Origin: Bemisia tabaci
Lineage: Eukaryota; Arthropoda; Insecta; Hemiptera; Aleyrodidae
Length of the DNA: 64,000 nt
Assembly: GCF_918797505.1 (NCBI RefSeq)
Contig: NC_092798.1
Span: forward strand, 4,725,501-4,789,500
Direction of reading: 5' to 3'
Below are positions 1 through 10,100 of the stretch, piece after piece. Every line of letters begins with the position of its first letter. The first letter of the stretch is position 1. The notes under the pieces were generated by a model. The model was given only the letters and a program-made list of their open reading frames with translations, had not been told where the DNA came from and searched no databases. The position numbers and the translations under genes were made by a program.

Positions 1-172
1 ATGGCACATGAAAGGTGCCCTGAGCGAAGTGAAGTTTTATATTAGAGGAGATGCTAGAGGAGAGGTGTGAGTGTTGTAAATCCATAATATTTCTCTCCAG
101 AATATTTACCAAATTTATTTGTTCCTCGAGTTGCCTTGTCCGAAAAAAGCACAACAGGGGCGCGGCTAGATA
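1..172. other. Flank left of the hAT-like element
   Basis: Short intergenic stretch before the first target-site duplication. No gene or repeat is recognised here. Confidence 0.4.
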
Positions 173-239
173 GCAACAGACAGGGACGGACTGGCCGGGG
201 TGGCGATGGGGCGATCGCCCCACTTTCATCGGCCAAAAG

Positions 240-800
240 GGGCCCCGGAGGGGCCTCTTTTGGCCGATTTAAAGGGCCGTATTTCGCCGTTTCGAAGAAG
301 CGCCCGAGGGCTTTTTCGGTTCGTCCTCGAGAAAGGGCCCCGAGACTCCTGAGAGGACAGGACACTTTATTGCCGATTCGGAGAGCGCCCTGAAGGAGCT
401 TTTTTATGCCGTATCTAAGGACGTTGCATTTTGAGAGCCCTTTTTTCTGATTCGAATAAGTCCAAAGGGGTCCTTTTTTGTCATTTCGGAAGAGCCCTGA
501 AGGACTCATTTATTGCCGATTCGAAGAAGACTCGATTGAGCCTTTTTTTGCCGCTTCTAAGGACCTTAAAAGAGCCCCTTTATCTGATTCGAAGGAGTCC
601 TTTTTTGCCGTTTCCAAGGGACCATTTATTGCCGATTTGAAGAGGCCTTGATGCGGTTTTATACCGCCTCTAAGGACCTTCAAGGCACCGGGCTCTTTAT
701 CGCCGATTCGACAAAAGGGTCCTTTTTACCGGGGGCCCTTTGGTACTGATTCAGAGAGGCCTCGAGGGCGCATTTCTATGCAATTTTGAACTTTGGAGGC
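240..800. repeat. Degenerate short tandem array inside the hAT-like element
   Basis: A loose repeat of roughly 40-60 bp built on 'ttattgccgattcgaagaag' and 'aaggaccttnaagagcccctttt' motifs recurs about ten times with strong divergence. It leaves long stop-free stretches on both strands that look like low-quality proteins (Arg/Pro/Leu-rich). I do not regard them as genes. Confidence 0.55.
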
Positions 801-1520
801 CCCTAGTAGGGAACCTTTCCTACCTTCCTCAAGGGATTTCGCAGGGGCCTTCGGCGATTTTTCCCCCCTTTAGCGAAATCCATAATGGGGGCTGTCCATA
901 TAATACGTAACGCAGTTTTTCCGATTTTTTTACCCCCATCCCCCCTCCGTAACGCATCGTAACGCAAGCTCGGACCATCCCCCCCCCTCAAAAAAAAAAT
1001 AAATAAATACGTAACACAAGCCTCGCCCCTCCCCCCTATTTTGGTCAGTTTTTTAAATTAACAAGGAAAAAAAGGTCTTACGGCAAAAAAGAGTTACGTA
1101 ACGTTGGGCTTGACCCCCCCTCCTCCCCCCTTAATACGTTACGTATTGTATGGGCAGCCCCAATGACTTTTTTCTAATTCAAAAATTCCCGCGACATAAG
1201 GCCTCTTTTGACACATTTAAGACGCGCGTGCGAGTCGATTCCTTCAAATACCATAGGGCTACTTCACTCACTCACAAGGCTCGAGGCTTGTCTGGATCGC
1301 GAATGCCGCCGGCGCCACACAGTTGTCATTAGTGTCTGGCTCCATATATTACAAGACCGGTAAAGTGTGAAAAACCAATGGGAAAGTGAACAATCCGAGC
1401 GTCAAGACTTTTTCGTAAAACTGTGTTTCTATTTCCAGTTTAATTAACACAATAATTTTCAAAGTGTCAGATTTTTGTCAATTTTTTGTTTGTATTTTTA
1501 TTTTCATTCTTATTTTTATT

Positions 1521-1679
1521 TCGATGGCTAAATTCTGAAAACACGTATCTCGGAATCCGCATCATTAACTCATGAACCCTGAGACTCATAAGGATACACG
1601 CAAAACATGAGCATCCTTACGAGTCTCAGGGTTCATGATGCGGATTCCGAGTTACGTGTTTTCAGAATTTAACCATCGA
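1521..1679. repeat. Foldback: near-perfect inverted repeat with short loop
   Basis: Arms of about 70 bp (1521-1595 and about 1613-1679) share the blocks ggctaaattctgaaaacacg, cggaatccgcatcat and catgaaccctgagact and are reverse complements apart from a few gaps. The loop is about 17 bp. A transcript would form a long hairpin. It is probably a foldback MITE nested in the hAT-like element. Confidence 0.85.
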
Positions 1680-1819
1680 TTTATTCATTCATTACGCGTC
1701 ATTTAACTAGTAAACGGCACTGATTTTTCTATGAGCAGAGCAAAGAAAAGATCCAATAAAACATTCAAAAAAAATTAAGACAGTTGTCAATTTTGGCGGC
1801 TAAAAAGTACATTAAAAAT

Positions 1820-1959
1820 AAATTGGCCTCCGGCCAATTTATGCGCGGCGCAAGCGCCGCGTGCCGGCGCTTCGCGCCGGCATGTGGGGGGGCTTCGCCC
1901 CCATCATGGTGCGAGAATCGCACAACACTTTCTCGCTTTTGCCGGCGCTCCGCGCCGGC
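1820..1959. repeat. Cluster of six consecutive short GC-rich hairpins
   Basis: Six separate perfect stem-loops lie in 140 bp: 1820-1840, 1845-1860, 1863-1881, about 1887-1902, 1909-1923 and 1941-1959. Each has a 6-9 bp stem and a loop of 2-4 bases (TCC, TTC, TTC, GAA, TCC for five of them). The third and sixth are almost identical: gccggcgc, a triloop, gcgccggc. Local GC is far above the AT-rich surroundings. The function is unknown. Confidence 0.85.
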
Positions 1960-2984
1960 ATAGACACTTTTACTGGAATATTTAGAAAAATACTGCCAAT
2001 TTTACAAAATCATAAAGTTTGATTGGAATTTTGATCGCAGGATAATAGTTATGAAATTTTTATTCAAACCACTGAACTTTATTGTAAATGTCTTCGCGAT
2101 ATGTGATGAATTCATATATTCGGACTCGACTTGTTGATTTTATGAGGCATCTTCAATTAAATATGTAATTGATTAACAAAGTCTCCTGTCAAGGACGGCG
2201 ATCCATAAAAATCTTAGCTTTTCTACGATTCATTAGGATCTATTAGATTCATTGACATCATACTTCAGATACGATTTTATATTATAATCTCTCCTTAAGC
2301 ACGGTCAAAAGCCATCAAATATCTACTTTAATGGGTAGAATGACTATTCGATGTTTAAATAGTCTTAAAACTAAACGGTTTTCGCTTAGCATCTCCCAAA
2401 TTTTAAATTTGGCGGGCGAATCTACCTGCTGGAAGGTTCACCACACGCCCGCCGAGAGCGCCATCTCCTTACCGCGTATCCCCGTAATTCAAAGCGAAAA
2501 CAATAGAGAGCGCTAGGAGAGCGCCATCTCCTTGCTGCTGTCGACGAACGTCGGGTTATAACAATTATAACCTCCTTTATTAACAAGCATTAAATCAGTT
2601 ATATTTGTGCCGAATTATTATTATATTATATTTGTGCTTGGTACCTCGTAAACAGGAACCGCAAAAGATGGAATCTGCCGGGATTGTAAATTCATTAACA
2701 ACAAACATATTAGTTTTTAATAAAGATCTAAGTGTCAGTTCTTGGCGTTAGCTTGATGATTCATTCATAGTACCTTTGTAATGTGAGTATGTACCTAATT
2801 AGTTGTCTAATTTTGCTTTGTGTATACCTACGGAGTAATTTTGGAAATAGTATATGATGCATTATATAATGCATTTGAATTCCTAGGTTTCACCTGACTC
2901 AAAGCGTTTGCTGCTATTATCTAGAAGCGTTCCGACTCATTTATCAGAGAATTGAGCGTCTCCTATCGGCCCCTCTGCAATTAT

Positions 2985-3460
2985 GAGATTAGTCCAAGAA
3001 TCCTTTAGGAACTTAAATTAATGACTCAGATGGTGCTTTTGAGCCAACTTTAAAAGAATTAAAGGCATTTTTTTCAAAATCTACAGTCCATGAGCTCTCC
3101 GTGTGACCGAAGTGCTCTCCTCGCCATATGACGCGTAACCCTTCAATTTTTAGTTTAGTCCAAAGACCTCATAGGAACTTACATTATTGAACCAGGTGGT
3201 GCTCTTATGCCAACTTTCGAAGAAATGAAAGGCATTTTTTTTCAAATTTATAGTCTTTGAAAATGAGTTGTTTGTCTAATGTCGCGGAGCAAAGTGCCCT
3301 ACTTTTGGGCCTCGTAATCCCTTGAATTTTGAGTTTAGTCCAAAGATCTTTTAGGATCTTAAATTAATGACCCAGGTGATGTGCTTGATGCCCAATTTTA
3401 AAGAATTAAAGGCATTTTTTAAAATTTACAGTCCCTCAAAATGAGCTTTCCGTGTGATTT
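2985..3460. repeat. Three-unit tandem repeat of about 175 bp
   Basis: Three diverged units each contain 'tttagtccaaagacct..aggaactta', 'ccaggtggtgct', 'aaagaattaaaggcattttt' and 'acagtc..aaaatgag'. They lie within the hAT-like element. No coding potential. Confidence 0.7.
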
Positions 3461-4195
3461 TGCTAAAAATGGACAATTGAGCGTAGCCCCCCCAAATTTT
3501 AGCGTACCTCAAAATCGTTGGACGTGCATAAGGAGACCATAGATATGGTGTCCTGTGCCAATTTTGAATGAAATCGAACAGATAGATTCTGAGATATCGC
3601 TGTAGACAGATTTGGGGGACGCCACACGGACGGACACACATTTTTTCAAGTATGGTTATTTTTACTCCTGGGACCTTAAAACGTCTAGAAATGATGAAAT
3701 TTCAACTTTTTTTTTTTTTTTTTCTTGGAGGATGACAATACTTCCTCTCTACCCTATGGGAGCGAGAAAGTAAAAAACAAACGAACAAAAAAATCCGAAC
3801 TGTGTTTTTCAGAATGTGTTCTTTTTAGACTGTCACTATTACTATTCTACTTGATTCTATGTATCTTCTGTATACTAATTTAGCTTTGGCACAATTTTTC
3901 GTTGGAAGAGGAAAATAAAAGTTGAATTCCAAGTATACAACAGATTCTCATTTTTTCATCCAGTTTAAGAAAATATACTAAGTTTTGCATTTCTGGTCTC
4001 TTTTTGGATAATGTTTCAAAAATAATATTAAAAAATAGGGTCTAAAATAACGTAAAATTCATTCTAAAAGGGCTTAATTTTCAAAATTTTCCGGGGGAGG
4101 GCCCCCGGACCCCCCTTCTACTGGGGGCCCCCCCCAGACCCCCCTAGGGGCCCGCCCCATACTTAATTTAGGGCCAGTCCGCCCCTGGCAACAGA

Positions 4196-4843
4196 TATGC
4201 AACAGATAGCAACAGATGTTATGATACGAATTCTGGAAGCAACATTGAAAGTTCTCAAATTTAATTGAAAATGAGAGGTGAGATTGAACCATCATCATGG
4301 CCGGCCAGCTCGTACAACGGGCCGTTAGAAGCAACCGCAACCGAAAGGCGGCTGAATCTGGAGATGTCAAATTCAAATAATAGATGTGAATACCGATGAC
4401 GGGAAACTATAGCAGAAACTAGCAGCGGAGAGCTTGCCATCAAATATTGTCCATTCAAATAACGCGCCACACGAGGTACTCTCCTTCGTCATCACAATGG
4501 CCGCCGCTCTCTCTCCACCCGCCCTCTGTTACACGTAAACATGTAGACCCAATCAAATTAGACGTTAACTATTTAGACCTAAACTAATTAGACGTAAAAT
4601 ATTTAGACGTAAATCTTTTAGACTATCAAACCATTTAGCATTGCACTTGTCCTGTGTTGTTCAACTCAGAATTGGTGTTGCTCGTTCCATGCGAATTGGT
4701 GAATCGCGTTTTGAGATCAACCAACCTTAACCTTTTTATAACATTAGCTCCACGAGATGCTCAAATTTTATTATGTTATCTAATTTTTGGAAGCAGCAAA
4801 GACTCGTGTCTTTCAGGGGCATACAGTTATAATGTCTTTGTTA
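4196..4843. other. Intergenic, AT-rich; short 'tagacgtaaa' motif run
   Basis: No gene is recognised. At about 4545-4640 a run of the motif 'atttagacgtaaa' and its variants occurs four to five times. At 4700-4800 there is only AT-rich sequence. Confidence 0.4.
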
Positions 4844-5193
4844 AAGGTGTCGTCAGCTAAGTTGACGGTTGTTTACTTTCGGTTTGCAGGCGTTTTCGCA
4901 TCCTTACTGTCCTTATGAAAACATCAGACTCTCTCAGAAGCAAGAACACAAGCTTAGATAAGTTTTTTTAATACTTTCAAACCCTGTAACACTTTAACTT
5001 TTAGCCACACAGAAATCACAACCACAAAAAAGTCGCAAATTATAACTGAAAAGTAGTTTTTTTACGATGCGATCATGAGACTGATTTTTTCAATGTGGAT
5101 AGTAGCTAACGCCGCTTTGTTCAGAGGCTCAAATTCGTTGTTGGCGGTTGCAAACCGGAAGTGAACAACCGTCAACTTAGCTGACGACACCTC
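4844..5193. mobile_element. MITE of about 350 bp with about 45-bp TIRs, probable TAA TSD
   Basis: The left end aaggtgtcgtcagctaagtt and the reverse complement of the right end are near-identical over about 45 bp, through to 'ggtttgca'. TAA lies next to both ends (one base offset on the right), which suggests a PIF/Harbinger-type MITE. A diverged fragment of the same terminus ('agttgacagttgtttacc') appears near 32145-32170. Confidence 0.75.
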
Positions 5194-5516
5194 TAACAAT
5201 AGGGTATATTGGTCTATTAGTTGATATAGTGCCTGTGACAATTATGTGTGCATGTTCTCACTTCTCAGTTGTGTCTCACTTAAGATTATGCGTTGCTGTG
5301 AAGCATACATGGTCACTTTAACAAATTCTCTTTGCTCTCAGCGAAATGTGATGCATCCTGCAAATTTAGTAAATGAATGTAGCTGTGTGTTTTTCATTGG
5401 GAGGCTATCCAGAAGTGCTGTGAGCATAATCCACGAATACCTTTCTGTTTCTCCCTTGATTGAGCCTAGAATTGAGGAAAGAGGAATAACTAATTGTCAC
5501 ATCAACCTGAAGTGCA

Positions 5517-6066
5517 TAAAGCCCCAATTCACACTATCCTATCTAACTTTTCATTCAACTCTTGCATGCAACCTGTCGAATGAAAAGTTAGATAGTGAGA
5601 TACTGACGCGAGAAAACGACAATTTGATGAAAAATTGAAAGGAAACTTGAACCAGACGTCACATTCAACTTTTCATTTAACTTTCCATCTAAATGGCAGC
5701 GCCATTTGAATGGAAAGTTGAACAGAGAGTTGGATCAAAATCTTCCGACTGACAGCAGCCAAAGCTGTATCTTCATGAACTGCAGCCCGATTATTGAAAC
5801 TATGTTGGTTTTATATGACATAGCCCTTTCTTAACCATGCAATATGTTGCAATTTGATGTCTTATTGGGCTGCTTTAAAGTCTCAATAATCGGCCTGCTG
5901 AAGGCTGACGGAAATACCCAAATACTAATATCCGGAGTCAGAAACCTGGAATGAAGGTATCACACTGCAAAGGTAATGGAATCAAATTTTTTTGCGTTCA
6001 ACTTTCCATCCAACTTTTCGTTCAATTATTTCGGATGAAAAGTTTGCTAGTGTGAATTGGGCTTAA
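5517..6066. mobile_element. MITE of 544 bp with TAA TSD
   Basis: The element spans 5520-6063. The left end agccccaattcacacta and the right end tagtgtgaattgggct are perfect inverse matches, extending with mismatches through 'aacttttcattcaac'. TAA lies at 5517-5519 and 6064-6066. The interior repeats the 'aacttttcattcaac' motif in both orientations. At 5780-5910 it carries a smaller palindromic segment ('cccgattattgaaac' to 'tctcaataatcggcc') that recurs near 31045-31430. Confidence 0.8.
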
Positions 6067-6914
6067 ATCACATTGAAATACTATACCATCAATATCGACG
6101 GCTTTAGTGCCATGTATCTCCATCACGTTGTTTCAGAATATCCCTTCCCATTTTACTATTTGGAAGAGGTTTCAGCCAACTTCTTAGCGTGAAATGTATA
6201 CAGATTATTCCGCTACAAATACGAAAAATCAAGGAAGTTTTCAAGTTATTATATTGACTACTTAGTTTTCTAATGAAAAATAAAGTATGACAGGAAATCG
6301 GTCATGTCGCAAGTGGAGATGCGTCGTCTCACACTCCCGCCATTGGTATAGTGCATTCTTTAAGTCTCCGGTCTGCCCTCCGAGGCTCTTATGATGATCA
6401 AATATTTATAGAAAATTAAAAGACTGCGAAAGTGCTTGTGAAAAGGTGTAAGAAGTCCTCATTTTCTTGAGGGATAATTTTTTTGAAAATGATCAGTGTT
6501 TTTATGTTTTCAAAATTTCTTCAATGTACATTGGAAAAACAACATACACCGTGAAACTGCATAAACATGTATCTTAGTTTGCAACGTTGCAGAATTCCAG
6601 TCATACCTAATTTTTTAGATTGTAAAATGTTCAAAGTTATATATTGAAAACTCCACCAGAGGATCAGCATTCAAGAAAGAAAAGAATGGACAAGAGTTTC
6701 ATCAACCTGAATGCACCTGTCATTAATCGGTCCATTGGTTAGCACCTAAATTTCTGTTGAATGGTGCCGTTTGCTGATGTGACGTTGGTCCATTCTTTTC
6801 TTTCCACAGCGCTACTTGACAACTATACCCTTGATAAATTGCAGTTAAATAGCAATTAATTTGTCAGATGGATTTGAGGGAGCATCTCTCATTTGATTTA
6901 TTGTTAACTTTCAG
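6067..6914. other. Upstream region of the kinesin-4 gene with a small inverted repeat
   Basis: An inverted repeat of about 130 bp (6674-6805; arms agaaagaaaagaatggac and its complement) is related, in reverse orientation, to 23925-24040. The ATG at 6915 directly follows a splice-acceptor-like stretch (gttaactttcag). The first coding exon is therefore probably preceded by a 5'-UTR intron, with the true promoter further upstream. No TATA box or Inr can be fixed. Confidence 0.5.
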
Positions 6915-7133
6915 ATGGCAGACACCGTCCAAGTGGCGGTACGGATCCGCCCGCTAAATCAATCCGAGACGGAGCGTACTTCGGGCTCCTGTCTAGAAAC
7001 AGCAGTCGATACACCTCAAATATGCGTGCCGCCTAATTTAAAATTTACTTACAACCATGTTTTTGACCCATCAAAGACTCAGGAAGAAGTTTACAACACA
7101 GCAGTCAAAAATTTGATAATAAAGCTTTTAAAG
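6915..7133 (+). CDS. KIF4: Kinesin-4 exon 1: motor N-terminus
   Basis: 73 codons. It starts [15 protein letters not shown], the first motor strand with the RxRP adenine-pocket motif, and includes [20 protein letters not shown], the strand and helix just before the P-loop in kinesins. It ends aag|gtgaga in phase 0. The ATG follows a splice-like ttcag and has a good context. The next expected block (P-loop, GQTGSGKT in kinesins) does not follow. Confidence 0.9.
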
Positions 7134-10100
7134 GTGAGAAGCATTTTTCTTTTACCAAATGGATATCAGTTCAGTCAAAATGTGTGGTGGATGATTCTAG
7201 AAATGGACATGGAGTTTTATTTTTGAGGATGTATAGCTTAAATCTATGAATTTTGAAAACACAACCCAGAAAAAATATATACATGAATGCAGAAAGTTCC
7301 TGGCTTTTCCATTTGATAATCCCTCTTCCCTCAGAAATTTCAATGTGATAGTTTTATTTGCACTAAAGCTTTGATTTTGCAATGAAAAACTCTTGAATTT
7401 TACGGTAGTTTGCAAAATTTTGTCGGCCTTCCCATTTCATAAACCTGTTTTCAGGGCCTCTCCATTTTCATAAGCCCTGGCCCCAAGAAATGGGAAGCAT
7501 TGCAGTTTTCATCATCTCCCCCGTCATGAGTGCTTTAGGTAAAGATAACAGTTTTTTTTCTTTCGCTCACTCAAGCCTAAAATGACCCTTCAACTCCTTG
7601 GAATTCCGATTGTCTTGTCCCAGGTAAATAGCGTATTCCTCTCTGACTGTCAGCTGGAATGTAGGAAAATCTACTATCACATTCAATGTCTCTTATTTTG
7701 CCGCTGGCTCAAGTATTTTTTCAAACTTTGTACTCTAATGAATGTCAGCCCATTATGAATTTTTGAGCACACTATATGTGCATCAGCTTAGTAAAAGGAT
7801 TTTTATAAGCTATTATGTGTATATATTTATATTTTTTGCGGTATAAGTCTCGCAGTATCCTCAAAAATCTTGCTGAAGAGTCTCTGCATCTCTGTTGAAA
7901 GGCCTCCTAAGACATTAAGCGAATTTTCGCGATCGAATATCATTCACCGTTGAATGATATTCGACGAATGTGCATTTTTTTTAAATGAAATTCGACTTGT
8001 TCGTTGGTCTCACCGGGGACCGGTGAAATCCATCAATTTGAAATTATGAATTCACCTCCGGACTTGAATTCGATTTTTGAATTGATGCAATCGATGTCAG
8101 AAACTTCATCTTTCACCCGAATTTCTGTTATTCTTTGCCATTTTGAATCAAAATCTACTTGCAATTAGCTTTATTATTCCATGCTGCAATCATGGCTGAA
8201 CCAGAACCAACGAGCAATCTGAACTTAGGTAAGTAATGTTGCTTTATTCAATTGTACATCATTTCCCACATTAAGTGTAGTCTCAATTATTTGCAGACTT
8301 CATGCGTAATTTTGTAGTGCTGGGTATTGTTCCACCACTCGGTCCTGTTTGCCGTGAACAAACCAACAAAAACTAGAGCGCATTTCAGCAGGCTGATCGT
8401 TGGGATCATGTATTATTCTGGCAGGCAAGCTTTGATTGAATTAGACTGATGCCATGTGAGAGACCAGCTATCAAGCTCTATTGATCGGATGACAAGTAAC
8501 CGCGTTGTGAGCCTTTTGTCAAGCCAATTTATTGACATGTTGTCCGCCTCCACCAGCGAGGAGGTGCCTTTAGTTAGGTGGCCATTTGGCCTGAGAAAAG
8601 GTTTCAGATGCACTTGCTGGTCGTTTAATCAATCCAGCTTTGTCTTGTCTTGTCGGGGAAAGATATGTCTAATATTGATAATTGGTCTGCAAGCAAGCTG
8701 CTTTTGACACATGCCCACGGCTCATGAGTCTTGCATTTAGTCGGCACACAGTTCCGTTCGCTGAATTGGATAAGCGAGATTTTACATTCTGTCAAATGGA
8801 ACTATGTGCACACTTCATGAGCTGTAGGCATGTGTTAAGAGCGTTGTGCAAATGGCTCATAAGTTAATGACGACAGATGGCTACTGGAGAGGCGGCTACG
8901 TCACTGGTGCTTCATCATTCCCATTCATTCTTATGGCCCAACCACTAACGAGCACACCCAATCTTTCCCACCTGCACATCCAAGACTGCACAAAGTTCTG
9001 TTCGAAAGAAATGTGTTTAATTAAAGTCTTGCGCAAGTACACTGAAGTAAATTTGTGTGAAGGGTTATTTTTTCCGAAATGCTCAGTTTTGAGGTCATTG
9101 TTTGTAAGTTTTTCATCACTTTACCTTACACGCTAATTGGTACAAGCTGTCTACTTGCCTTTTTTAACGCTATTCTGTATGGTAATTAGAAGTCATCATT
9201 CACGCGTAGGATTAACTTCAACATGATTTCAGGAGGATTTAAGAGGGTTCATTGTGCGATATCTCACTGCTGATCTGACTATATATACATGTAGCTCATC
9301 ATATCAAGTTTTGAAATCGCTTCAAAAGTATCAAGTCTAAAACTTCCAATCTGCAAACATTCTAAGTAGTTTTTTTTTCCAAACAGAATGAGTTCCTAAG
9401 GTAGTAAGCTTCTTCATTTACTAGTCTGCTTCAGGTGTTCATTTCAATCTTGTAATTAATGATAGCAATTGGTAACTCTAAGTTCGCTCTTTGTTTCATT
9501 ATAGGAAAGCCTGTCGTGATCAGAGTGCGACCAATTGCTCCGAAGCCGAGTCAGCTGGTGCTTCATCAAGCACAACTGTCGCTCATTCATCAGCGGAATC
9601 GACAGCAAACAACTCAGCAATTTGTCGTCCGTCAGGTACCCCAGGCAGTCATGAGACATACTCAACAACCTCAGGCAGTCATTAGACAACAACCTCAGGC
9701 AGTCATTAGACAACAACCTCAGGCAGTCATTAGACAACAACCTCAGGCAGTCATTAGACAGCAACCTCAGGCAGTCATTATACAACAACCTCAGGCAGTC
9801 ATTAGACAACAACCTCAGGCAGTCATTCAAAAGCAAACTAAGCGCGCAGCAGAAGGTATGAAAATGTAATAAAGCTTATGATATTGACTCGGGGTACGGA
9901 TGAAATTTTCTTTAAAGTTTTGTCGAAGATCTAAAAAGCAGCAAAGTCATGTACTTTCTTGTGTATTTACCTATGAGTCAGATCAATTTATTATAACATA
10001 TCAGGTACACTTCACTGATAGTTTGACGTCAACTCCATTATTGAGCTGATAACGGATAGAATACATCTAATGACAAGGCTTTTCTTCCACTAAGGCAAAG

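Larger units (their letters stand above)
173..4195. mobile_element. 4.0-kb non-autonomous hAT-like element with 8-bp TSD
   Basis: The element spans 181-4187. Its left end begins cagggacggactggcc and its right end, read on the minus strand, begins caggggcggactggccc. This is the CAGGGGCGGACTGGC type of terminus known from many hAT elements. It is bounded by a perfect 8-bp direct repeat, gcaacaga, at 173-180 and 4188-4195, the TSD length of hAT elements. No transposase reading frame is visible inside. The cargo is degenerate GC-rich repeats, a foldback, a cluster of short hairpins and a three-unit tandem repeat, so I call it non-autonomous. The boundaries are seen directly; the superfamily is inferred from terminus and TSD length. 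Confidence 0.8.

Noticed and set aside
54..640. Arg/Pro-rich open frames at the left end
   Set aside because: They cross the hAT-like element boundary and a degenerate repeat on both strands; no domain.
7459..7540. Possible small exon in intron 1 between ttttcag and ttag|gtaaag
   Set aside because: Its translation has no kinesin motor motif and does not supply the P-loop; it fits chance splice-like words.
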